Source: Gadus chalcogrammus
Taxonomy: Eukaryota; Chordata; Actinopteri; Gadiformes; Gadidae
Reading direction: 5' to 3'
Length of the DNA: 64,000 bases
NCBI RefSeq assembly: GCF_026213295.1
Contig: NC_079413.1
Span: 24,817,602-24,881,601 of the forward strand
Shown: piece by piece, positions 1-7,754 of the stretch
Numbering within the stretch: the stretch's first letter is position 1
Layout of the letters: every line of letters starts with the position of its first letter
Position numbers and translations under genes: made by a program
The notes under the pieces: model-generated
What the model was told of the DNA's origin: nothing
What the model saw: only the letters and a program-made list of their open reading frames with translations
Database searches by the model: none

Positions 1-526
1 CAGACGCAGTGCGCGCCGCCGTCACAACCGGGGGCCCTGGGTGTCTTGGAGGCCGGGGCTGGTCACGGGGCCGAAGGTCGGGACGCGGAGGTGGAGGTCT
101 CACCTGCGGTCGTGGCCTGGGGGGTCCAGCGGGGGGGCCCGGAGCCCGTGCAGGACGGCGAGGGGCCCGACGCGTCTCAGGCGCGCGGCGGTGAGGAGGC
201 CCCCAAGCCTCGCGGCGAGGCGGGGAGTAGGCCGGTCTGTAGGCCTCAGGTCTCACCTCGTGATGAGGTCCGGTAGGTCCGTAGGGAGACCAGTCCCTGA
301 CGGGCCTCGCACGTTCTTCCCAACGTCTGGGAGACGGGTAGCGCGGAGTCCAGAAGCGTTCGTGACGACGGTCAAACGGCTGGAATCGCCACTCCGGAGC
401 AGGTGCTGCCCAAGCGGAGGAATCCATCAGAGGTGGTGGGTAGTAGGGGTCGCGGGGAGCTCGTCTCCTACGCCCCCGTTGGACCAGAGTCCATTCACCG
501 TCGGCTTGAAGGTGTTCCGGATGCAT
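1..526 (-). CDS. Partial ORF1-like protein, Pro/Arg-rich N-terminal part
   Basis: From the ATG at 524-526 the minus strand stays open for 175 codons to the window edge without a stop. The N terminus contains D-G-E-W-T-L-V-Q-R followed by an Arg run, and the rest is rich in Pro, Arg, Tyr and Trp, a disordered basic composition usual for nucleic-acid-binding ORF1 N termini of non-LTR and Penelope-like elements. A TATA box and a hammerhead-like motif lie upstream on the same strand. The plus strand is also open across this region (41-592), so the strand choice is not certain. No catalytic domain is visible; the SGNH domain expected by analogy would lie outside the window. Confidence 0.45.
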   Translation of the reverse strand, partial: MHPEHLQADGEWTLVQRGRRRRAPRDPYYPPPLMDSSAWAAPAPEWRFQPFDRRHERFWTPRYPSPRRWEERARPVRDWSPYGPTGPHHEVRPEAYRPAYSPPRREAWGPPHRRAPETRRAPRRPARAPGPPAGPPRPRPQVRPPPPRPDLRPRDQPRPPRHPGPPVVTAARTAS

Positions 527-690
527 ATTTCTTTTAAGAAAAAGCTATCGGAATTCAAAAATACTGGAAAAGTATCTATGCTAAGACTGTAAGGTATTTT
601 TTGTTTCGTTTCGAAAAAACTAGACAAGTGTGATCCAGCCGATATCCTTTTTTATTTTTAGGAATTAGGCTGCTGAGAGCAAAGCACGAC

Positions 691-718
691 GTTTCGTCAA
701 TTTTGTTGACTTCATCAG
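691..718 (-). ncRNA. Hammerhead-ribozyme-like core motif
   Basis: On the minus strand CTGATGA (712-718) is followed by one A, a 5-bp stem GTCAA/TTGAC with a 5-nt loop, and then GAAAC (691-695). These are the two conserved core strands of a type I hammerhead around helix II. PLEs are known to carry such motifs in their terminal regions. The cleavage-site strand (UH plus helix I/III partner) could not be placed with confidence, so activity is doubtful. Confidence 0.5.
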
Positions 719-812
719 GTGCAATTTTACAGCAATAGAGACAGACCGTATAGAAGAAAATCCAATCAAGCCGCGGTTACAAAGCACAAATGGGACAGAC
801 AGAGACTAATAC

Positions 813-819
813 TTTTATA
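813..819 (-). promoter_or_regulatory. TATA box (TATAAAA) upstream of ORF1-like frame
   Basis: A perfect TATAAAA reads on the minus strand, about 95 nt before the hammerhead-like core and about 290 nt before the ORF1 ATG. It is the only such box seen at a PLE 5' side in the window and could drive the left-edge element. Confidence 0.4.
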
Positions 820-904
820 CACAGATATGAGAGGGAGGGGTAGAGTTAACGTCTGGGGCAGAGTTATCCAATGGGGGGCCGGGGCATCATAACAAATTCA
901 AAAT

Positions 905-1059
905 TTAGGGTTAGGGTTAGGGTTAGGGTTAGGGTTAGGGTTAGGGTTAGGGTTAGGGTTAGGGTTAGGGTTAGGGTTAGGGTTAGGGTTAGGGTTAGGG
1001 TTAGGGTTAGGGTTAGGGTTAGGGTTAGGGTTAGGGTTAGGGTTAGGGTTAGGGTTAGG
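905..1059 (+). repeat. Telomeric (TTAGGG)n array, ~26 repeats
   Basis: Perfect hexamers. Left neighbour is the 5' side of the left-edge PLE (junction ...AAATTTAGGG). The right side ends TTAGG and passes into an A unit. Confidence 0.97.
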
Positions 1060-1666
1060 TTAAGAGCCATCTACCACTTTTGAAAAACGGCATTTTTGAG
1101 CTAGTTCGAGAACCGAGTGGATCATGGGAATTCTTTTACCACCCAAGGATAGGTCTAGGCCCAGCGGACTTGCTTAAAAAATGTGGCGCCCCTGGCGTTT
1201 TTTTTGGGTACTGCAATTTCGATTTTAAAGTTTAAAAGTGAAGCGTTTTTTTTTTTTATTGGATCATGGGAATTCTGAATAGTGCCAGTGGTAGCCCTTG
1301 GTCCCTTCTACATCCCCTAGAAATTTGGAGCAATTTGGAGCCCCAAGTTTTAACATTGGACGACTTTTAAAATCGACCTCACGGGGGAAGGGGGTGGATC
1401 ATGGGATCATGGTTGGGGTTGGGTGGTAGGATTTTATGAGGCCGACCTTTGTGCAAAATTTTGGCCACCTGGTGGCTTGTTTTGGTATAGAAAATGGGAT
1501 TTTCATTTTTTTTTTTTTTTTTTCTAAGTGTGGAGTCAAGAAAATTTGTTAGTAAAAAAATAAGTTCCCACAGAAAGTGTCTAGGAGCACGTTTTAGGCC
1601 ATTTCGAGTCTTTTTTTTTTTAATGTGAAAATTCATTAATTTTTTTTTTTTTTTTTTTTTTTTTAA

Positions 1667-1702
<36 letters not shown>

Positions 1703-2093
1703 AAATTTGAAAATTCAAATTTTGTTTGTTGTTGTTTTTCTAATTCGAATTTTGAAAATTCATTCAATTTTTTTTTTTTTTTTTTTTTCAAGATGGCGCC
1801 GCCCATGGCTGCATTTCCCCCAAAACAGATTTCCCCCATTGACAATGCATGGAGAGGCGGTTATTGCACTTACTTGGTTTGGTGAAGTTGTTATTGCACT
1901 TACTTGGTTTGGTGAAGTTGTCTGGTAGTCGATCGGGTAGTCTGTGTTGGCTCAAGTCATGTCATGACCCATTCACTGGGTCAAATTGTTTGGGTTATGG
2001 TTTCTTTTTTTTTTTTTTTTTTTTTTCTAACCCTTTTTTAGCTGGGCTCGGTCCGATCCTGAATCTGCAGGAATTATGTTTCTAACCCCTTCC
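1060..2093 (-). repeat. A unit 1 (subtelomeric, 5'-truncated)
   Basis: Starts TTAAGAGCCATCTACCAC. Contains eight or more poly-T tracts, a YY1-like site at 1789 (CAAGATGGC), a 30-bp tandem duplication (1859-1918, TTATTGCACTTAC...) and the block CTGGGCTCGGTCCGATCC. It stops at CCTTCC and continues as TAGGGTTAGGG, lacking the distal hairpin module. Strand is given as the inferred element direction. Confidence 0.85.
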
Positions 2094-2193
2094 TAGGGTT
2101 AGGGTTAGGGTTAGGGTTAGGGTTAGGGTTAGGGTTAGGGTTAGGGTTAGGGTTAGGGTTAGGGTTAGGGTTAGGGTTAGGGTTAGGGTTAGG
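2094..2193 (+). repeat. Telomeric (TTAGGG)n array, ~16 repeats
   Basis: Begins within CCTAGGG at the truncated edge of A unit 1 and ends TTAGG before the next A unit. Confidence 0.97.
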
Positions 2194-2806
2194 TTAAGAG
2201 CCATCTACCACTTTTGAAAAACGGCATTTTTGAGCTAGTTCGAGAACCGAGTGGATCATGGGAATTCTTTTACCACCCAAGGATAGGTCTAGGCCCAGCG
2301 GACTTGCTTAAAAAATGTGGCGCCCCTGGCGTTTTTTTTTGGGTACTGCAATTTCGATTTTAAAGTTTAAAAGTGAAGCGTTTTTTTTTTTTTATTGGAT
2401 CATGGGAATTCTGAATAGTGCCAGTGGTAGCCCTTGGTCCCTTCTACATCCCCTAGAAATTTGGAGCAATTTGGAGCCCCAAGTTTTAACATTGGACGAC
2501 TTTTAAAATCGACCTCACGGGGGAAGGGGGTGGATCATGGGATCATGGTTGGGGTTGGGTGGTAGGATTTTATGAGGCCGACCTTTGTGCAAAATTTTGG
2601 CCACCTGGTGGCTTGTTTTGGTATAGAAAATGGGATTTTCATTTTTTTTTTTTTTTTTTTCTAAGTGTGGAGTCAAGAAAATTTGTTAGTAAAAAAATAA
2701 GTTCCCACAGAAAGTGTCTAGGAGCACGTTTTAGGCCATTTCGAGTCTTTTTTTTTTTAATGTGAAAATTCATTAAATTTTTTTTTTTTTTTTTTTTTTT
2801 TTAATT

Positions 2807-2841
<35 letters not shown>

Positions 2842-3466
2842 AAATTTGAAAATTCAAATTTTGTTTGTTGTTGTTTTTCTAATTCGAATTTTGAAAATTC
2901 ATTCAATTTTTTTTTTTTTTTTTTTTCAAGATGGCGCCGCCCATGGCTGCATTTCCCCCAAAACAGATTTCCCCCATTGACAATGCATGGAGAGGCGGTT
3001 ATTGCACTTACTTGGTTTGGTGAAGTTGTTATTGCACTTACTTGGTTTGGTGAAGTTGTCTGGTAGTCGATCGGGTAGTCTGTGTTGGCTCAAGTCATGT
3101 CATGACCCATTCACTGGGTCAAATTGTTTGGGTTATGGTTTCTTTTTTTTTTTTTTTTTTTTTTTCTAACCCTTTTTTAGCTGGGCTCGGTCCGATCCTG
3201 AATCTGCAGGAATTATGTTTCTAACCCCTTCCTAGGCCGAGAAAATAACTTAAAACCAATATATATTTTTTTTTTTTTTTTTTAAGGGTTAGGTTGAGTA
3301 GAGGGCACTCAACCATGTGCCGCGCAGCGGCACATGGGAGAGTGCCGAGAGAGTTAATCTTTTTTTTTTTTTTTTTTAACCCTTTTTTAGCTGGGCTCGG
3401 TCCGATCCTGAATCTGCAGGAATTAGGTTTCTAGCCCCTTCCTAGGCCGAGAAAATAACTTAAAAC

Positions 3467-3504
<38 letters not shown>
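2194..3504 (-). repeat. A unit 2, full length (~1.3 kb)
   Basis: The most complete A unit in this block. After the part shared with A unit 1 it adds an AT/poly-T spacer, a GGGTTAGGTTGAG stretch, the 43-nt hairpin at 3304-3346, and a second copy of the CTGGGCTCGGTCCGATCC...CCGAGAAAATAACTT segment, so its distal ~300 bp is an internal duplication flanking the hairpin. A YY1-like site lies at 2927. No protein-coding frame beyond poly-Phe/Leu artefacts. Confidence 0.85.
3304..3346. other. Conserved 43-nt hairpin (A-unit version)
   Basis: GGCACTC pairs with GAGTGCC as outer stem. After an AA/GA internal loop, CCATGTGCCGC pairs perfectly with GCGGCACATGG around a GCA loop. This gives 18 bp in total, inside an otherwise poly-T-rich unit. 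Confidence 0.85.
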
Positions 3505-3505
<1 letters not shown>

Positions 3506-3769
3506 GGTTAGGGTTAGGGAATAAGGCTAAAGGTTAAGGTTAGGGTTAGGTGGAGTTCCGTGTCCCATGGGTTAGGGTTAGGGTTAGGGTTAGGGTTAGG
3601 TTAAGAGCCATCTACCACTTTTTAAAAACGGCTTTTTTGAGCTAGTTCGAGAACGCAGCGGTTAGGGTTAGGGTTAGGGTTAGGGTTAGGGTTAGGTTAA
3701 GAGCCATCTACCACTTTTGAGGTTAGGGTTAGGGTTAGGGTTAGGGTTAGGGTTAGGGTTAGGGTTAGG
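3505..3769 (+). repeat. Composite telomeric tract with two tiny unit fragments
   Basis: Degenerate telomere-like DNA (GGGAATAAGGCTAAAGGTTAAGG, then GGAGTTCCGTGTCCCATGG) is followed by three short TTAGGG arrays. Between them lie a 60-bp B-type unit start (3601-3660) and a 24-bp A-type unit start (3697-3720). Both begin TTAAGAGCC and break straight into TTAGGG. Confidence 0.85.
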
Positions 3770-4276
3770 TTAAGAGCCATCTACCACTTTTGAAAAACGG
3801 CATTTTTGAGCTAGTTCGAGAACCGAGTGGATCATGGGAATTCTTTTACCACCCAAGGATAGGTCTAGGCCCAGCGGACTTGCTTAAAAAATGTGGCGCC
3901 CCTGGCGTTTTTTTTGGGTACTGCAATTTCGATTTTAAAGTTTAAAAGTGAAGCGTTTTTTTTTTTTATTGGATCATGGGAATTCTGAATAGTGCCAGTG
4001 GTAGCCCTTGGTCCCTTCTACATCCCCTAGAAATTTGGAGCAATTTGGAGCCCCAAGTTTTAACATTGGACGACTTTTAAAATCGACCTCACGGGGGAAG
4101 GGGGTGGATCATGGGATCATGGTTGGGGTTGGGTGGTAGGATTTTATGAGGCCGACCTTTGTGCAAAATTTTGGCCACCTGGTGGCTTGTTTTGGTATAG
4201 AAAATGGGATTTTCATTTTTTTTTTTTTTTTTTTTCTAAGTGTGGAGTCAAGAAAATTTGTTAGTAAAAAAATAAG
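3770..4276 (-). repeat. A unit 3, truncated to ~0.5 kb
   Basis: Same start as other A units. It breaks within the AGTAAAAAAATAAGTT segment and goes directly into TTAGGG, using the final TTA as overlap. The YY1-like site and hairpin are absent because of the truncation. Confidence 0.85.
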
Positions 4277-4383
4277 TTAGGGTTAGGGTTAGGGTTAGGG
4301 TTAGGGTTAGGGTTAGGGTTAGGGTTAGGGTTAGGGTTAGGGTTAGGGTTAGGGTTAGGGTTAGGGTTAGGGTTAGGGTTAGG
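4277..4383 (+). repeat. Telomeric (TTAGGG)n array at PLE 3' end, ~18 repeats
   Basis: Read on the minus strand this is (CCCTAA)n immediately downstream of PLE copy 1. The last partial repeat TTAGG joins ACAATCAACAATTAACG of the element. Confidence 0.97.
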
Positions 4384-4394
4384 ACAATCAACAA

Positions 4395-6691
4395 TTAACG
4401 ACGACACCGCCGAAGGCGGTGGCGTCGCTGGCACGGGCCATCATCAGGCGAAACCTCGGGGGTCCCCGACCCGACCCAACGTTCAAGCCAAGGGGTTGCC
4501 ATGGTCCCCAGCCTGACAATCCATATCCTTTCAGCCCTGCGCCGTTGGGCGGTGGACCAAAAAGGGTTTGCTTCGAGCACAGACGCGGAAAGGGCCTGCC
4601 ATCCGTGTTCAACAAAATGCGCAACCACAGGTAGGTGAGCGTCTCTTTTGTGTGTGATGTTGTATCTGTGCTGGTAGAAGCGGACACGAACTGTATTCCC
4701 CGTTTCTCCCACGTATTGGATATCACAGGTAAGGCAGCGGATAAGGTACACACAATTTCTCGTGTTAAGATCGGCATGGCGATCAGTGGGGGAAAACGTT
4801 CCCATTGTTCCGGTTTCGGGCCCACGGGATAAAGTTATAAAAATAAGAGAGTCTGTTGACTCTGGGCTCCGACAGGGGGCGTAGTTTGGCCCTCACTAGC
4901 AGATCTCTAATATTCTTGTTCCTCCTGTAGGCCGCGATAATGCCGTAGTCAGGAAGGTAAGTGGTAGAGTCCAGGAGGTGTTGAAAGTTCGCCCTGACCA
5001 GTCGGGTCAGGCGAGCGGAGGAGGTGGAATATGTCGTCACAAAAGGTATACGGTGTCCCTCAACAGGCGGACGCACTAATTTGAAAACCTTAAGCGAAAG
5101 ACGGCGGGCCGAACGCGAATAACCCCTGAGGGCAAGAGCCTCAAACAGAACCCTGACCGCTTGCCAGAAATCAGAGGTTCTGGAACAGATCCGTTGAAAA
5201 CGTAGGAGTTGTGATTTTAGTAGTCCCGCGAATGTGTGTTTCGGGTGAAAGCTGCTCGCATGCAAGAGCGCGTGTGTGTCTGTTGGTTTAAAAAAAACTT
5301 TGACTTCCAACGTGAGGGACGTTGCAAAGTCAGGTCCTTTAAATGTTGTAGTGTCCAGGAAGTCTACCGATGAAAAGTGCTTGCACGATTTGAGCGTGAT
5401 GGACGGATCGTGCGTGTTCAGGATATTTAGAAAACAATCGAATTCCGCTTCCGAGTGTTGCCAGATACCCCAAATATCATCCAAATAGCGCATGTAGGAA
5501 AGGGGGCGTAGAGGACAGGCGGCGAGCGCCGAAGTCTCCCACTGTGCCATGAAAAGGTTGGCATACGAGGGAGCGAACTTCTTCCCCATAGCCGTGCCCT
5601 TGACTTGGAGGAAGAACTCCTCGTTAAAGAGGAAATCGTTGCGAGTGAGATTAATCTCCAGTAAACGAAGAAGTTCGTCGTCAGGGCGCGTGACGTCAGG
5701 ACAGGCATTGAACGCATTACGCACTGCTCGCATGCCCCCAGCGATATCGATGTTAGTGTACAAGCTGTCCACGTCCATAGTGAAGAGGAAAGCGTTGTAC
5801 AGGGATTCTAAGAGCGCGGACCTTGGCAACGAAGTCGTAGGTATCTTTAACATAGCTCGCATGGGAGATGGATAACGGATAGAGGTAGTAATCTATGTAT
5901 TCGGCCGTGTGGTAGGTTTCACTGCTGCAGTCCGAGACTATGGGACGACCAGGTGGGATCTTAAAGGGTTCGCTCCAGGCCACAGGCTCCTTATGAATCT
6001 TGGGTAACATATAGAAGAGCCTGGGCCTGGGTTGGGCATCCCCCAGGAGGTAATCCCGCTGCGCGCGCGTAATATATTTTTTCCTCCACAGGGAGTGGAT
6101 CAAGTCGACGATCATCGGAACGGTCTCAGTATATATGGGAGCCTCTAGTTTGGAGTAGTAGCGCGTGTCATGCAGCTGTCTGTGGCCCTCCCATATATAC
6201 TGAGACCTGTCCATGATGACGACAGCGCTGCCCTTATCGGCGGGCTTGATCACAATGTCAACGTTACCGATCAGTTCGCGGAGAGCCTCCGACTCCTCAG
6301 GAAGGAGGTTGGCTGGGGCCCGGTCGATCCTGAACGCATCACGATAGTACAGAAGGTCAGCGTTGACCAGATGTGTGACCTCTGGCGGAATGTCATCCTC
6401 GGGTGGGACCCAGGAGGATTTGTTGGTGAAAGGTAATTTCTCCGACGGGGGGTGATCACGGAAATGGACGGCTAGTTTCACCCTGCGGTGGTATTGTTGC
6501 AAGTCCGAGCGAACCTGTTGATACAACTCACACGGGTCTATGTCTGTCGAGGGAATAAACGTGAGACCTTTGTCCAGGACGGAGAATTGCGCCGCGGTGA
6601 GTTGAAAGGACGGAGATAAATTGATAACCGAGCGGCTCCCTCGAGGCGTTTCTCGGGACGCGGGAGCACTTAGTTTAAATAACGAACCCAT
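4395..6691 (-). pseudogene. PLE reverse transcriptase with C-terminal GIY-YIG endonuclease, copy 1 (two frameshifts)
   Basis: About 765 codons, normal for PLEs. The N-terminal VINLS...LT..Q..VLDKGLTF block is followed by RT fingers, the palm motif TMDVDSLYTNI, GTAMGKKFAPSYANLFM, the catalytic YLDD box (MRYLDDIWG), and a PLE thumb with KPTDTHALLHASSFHPKHT and IRDLLVRAKL. The C-terminal GIY-YIG nuclease shows CVYLIRC..C and QYVGETGNT with downstream R and H residues, and ends at the TAA at 4395-4397. The ATG at 6689-6691 lies 22 nt inside the end of ORF1. Compared with copy 2, an extra T at 5794-5797 and an extra G in the run at 4788-4792 break the frame. All domains are otherwise present. Its product would copy element RNA into DNA. 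Confidence 0.9.
4399..4447 (-). ncRNA. 3'-terminal hairpin and degenerate hammerhead-like motif of PLE copy 1
   Basis: On the minus strand CTGATGA (4441-4447) is followed by a 4-bp TGGC/GCCA stem, then GCGA instead of the canonical GAAA, and then a 13-bp stem with one mismatch (4399-4411 with 4415-4427, 3-nt loop). The structure overlaps the last codons of the endonuclease ORF and lies 15 nt from the telomeric junction. It occupies the place where PLEs usually carry a hammerhead, but the core is altered. Confidence 0.55.
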
Positions 6692-7557
6692 TGGTTAAAA
6701 AGGAGCGCCGCCGTGTCCCTAGACCAGTGGATGTGTCCCGATCGGTTACGAATGACTTGCTGGGCAGCGCGGGGGATCGATTCATATCGGGTGACGATAA
6801 AGGCGTTGAGCTTAGAGAGAAGCTCTTGTTCCCTGAACGGGAGCGCGTGCGAGTAGTTGATTTCAGGAATTAAGAGCGCCGCGCAAGGGAACGCGATGCG
6901 CGCCCACTTGACCGCGGCCTGGATGTTACGGAAGCAAGCCTGTTCTATTTTGTTGCCTCTCTCGTTTATGCCAAAGGCCAAGACCAGCTTGCGAACCTGA
7001 GTGTTGATAGTGGTCTTGGCCAGGACCCCGGAGGCGTGTCGGAAGCACGCGCCCGGGTAGCCGTCAATCTGGAGACCAGGTACACTATAATCGGCGAAAC
7101 GCAGGACGTTCGAGTCCCCTATGATTAAAAGCGGTTCCCTCGGTTGCAAGCGCCACTCTCGGCATTTCTTACCCGTGCTGGGGTGTCTTGTGGGTCGAGC
7201 GAGGGTCGCAGTCGGGTTTGGAGTCGGGGAGGCGGGGCCGGTCGGGTTCCGCGCGTCAGTGGCCGCGTCATCCTTCTCCGCGTAGGCTCGGGTAACCCTG
7301 GGAACGGAGGGAGGCGAGGACGGCCCGGGGATGGGCGTGGCTGCGCCTCGTCGGCGGAGGCGACAGGAAGCGAGCCTGGTTCTGCGAGCCAGCGGTGTGG
7401 TGCTCCGGGGGGTCTCCAGGGTGGCCAGACGCGGAGGAGTGGGGATGGGGGGCACGGGAGAGGAGGGGGGGGAGGCGGGGGGGATGGGGGGGCACACGGG
7501 AGGAGAGGACGGGGAGGAGGAGAAGGCCAGCGAGAAAGTGGGAGACGGCAGCCTGGG
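6670..7557 (-). CDS. PLE ORF1: SGNH/GDSL-type hydrolase domain protein, 5'-truncated
   Basis: An open frame runs from the TAA formed by the telomeric repeat at 7558-7560 to the TAA at 6670-6672. There is no ATG at its start, so the N terminus is lost. The first half is Pro/Ser/Arg-rich. The second half is an SGNH hydrolase: LLIIGDSNVLRF (block I, Ser nucleophile, GDSN at 7108-7119), VLAFGINERGN (block III), and IHWS near the C terminus (block V His). Two compensating single-base indels at about 6771-6775 and 6735, seen against copy 2, put ~13 residues out of frame and remove the Asp of the D-x-x-H motif. Similar esterase domains occur in ORF1 of some LINEs and in rotifer terminons; their role is unknown, perhaps lipid or RNP handling. 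Confidence 0.8.
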   Translation of the reverse strand, partial: PRLPSPTFSLAFSSSPSSPPVCPPIPPASPPSSPVPPIPTPPRLATLETPRSTTPLARRTRLASCRLRRRGAATPIPGPSSPPSVPRVTRAYAEKDDAATDARNPTGPASPTPNPTATLARPTRHPSTGKKCREWRLQPREPLLIIGDSNVLRFADYSVPGLQIDGYPGACFRHASGVLAKTTINTQVRKLVLAFGINERGNKIEQACFRNIQAAVKWARIAFPCAALLIPEINYSHALPFREQELLSKLNAFIVTRYESIPRAAQQVIRNRSGHIHWSRDTAALLFNQWVRYLN

Positions 7558-7754
7558 TTAGGGTTAGGGTTAGGGTTAGGGTTAGGGTTAGGGTTAGGGT
7601 TAGGGTTAGGGTTAGGGTTAGGGTTAGGGTTAGGGTTAGGGTTAGGGTTAGGGTTAGGGTTAGGGTTAGGGTTAGGGTTAGGGTTAGGGTTAGGGTTAGG
7701 GTTAGGGTTAGGGTTAGGGTTAGGGTTAGGGTTAGGGTTAGGGTTAGGGTTAGG
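7555..7754 (+). repeat. Telomeric (TTAGGG)n array, ~33 repeats (longest in window)
   Basis: Starts at the GGG of CAGCCTGGG at the truncated 5' edge of PLE copy 1 and ends TTAGG before GTAAATTGAAACAAC. Confidence 0.97.

Larger units (their letters stand above)
1..904 (-). mobile_element. 5' end of a Penelope-like retroelement, cut by the left window edge
   Basis: Read on the minus strand from 904 leftwards, this segment has the order expected of a PLE leader: a TATAAAA box, then a CTGATGA...GAAAC hammerhead-like core about 100 nt further on, then a long Pro/Arg-rich open frame starting at 526 that is still open at base 1. Its 5' side directly abuts the first TTAGGG array. It does not overlap the two other PLE copies in the window, which lack their 5' ends, so whether it is the same family cannot be tested here. 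Assignment to PLE rests on the motif order and on the neighbouring PLEs, and is an inference. Confidence 0.5.
4384..7554 (-). mobile_element. Penelope-like element copy 1 (SGNH ORF1 + RT/GIY-YIG), in telomeric repeats
   Basis: A 3.17-kb minus-strand element with ORF1 at its 5' (right) side, RT-endonuclease ORF next, a terminal hairpin, then (CCCTAA)n. Both ends join TTAGGG arrays with no other flanking DNA. The 5' side is truncated inside ORF1, at CAGCCTGGG. Because the 3' end of the element RNA would end in C-rich repeats, it could anneal to a G-rich chromosome-end overhang and prime there, the mode proposed for Athena and Coprina PLEs. Unlike those, this element keeps a GIY-YIG domain. Confidence 0.9.

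Noticed and set aside
1..480. Ribosomal DNA, suggested by GC-rich composition
   Set aside because: No conserved 18S, 5.8S or 28S blocks could be recognised on either strand.
41..592. 183-codon plus-strand frame at the left edge
   Set aside because: It mirrors the minus-strand ORF1-like frame in the same GC-rich DNA. The minus strand has the TATA box and hammerhead-like motif upstream, so the plus frame is taken as a shadow, with some doubt.
864..1083. Val-Arg, Leu-Thr, Asn-Pro and Gly-Leu repeat proteins, here and over all other TTAGGG arrays
   Set aside because: These are translations of the hexamer in six frames, without start context or other sequence; not genes.
1849..2085. Recurring MERRLLHLLGLVKLLLHLLGLVK frame in every A/B unit
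   Set aside because: It comes from the 30-bp tandem duplication followed by poly-T (poly-Phe). Frames shift with T-tract length between copies, with no sign of coding constraint.
4395..6691. Telomerase reverse transcriptase or a retrovirus-like polymerase
   Set aside because: The N-terminal block, thumb with SFHPKHT and LVRAKL, and the C-terminal GIY-YIG domain are PLE features. There is no TERT N-terminal domain, protease, RNase H, integrase or LTR.
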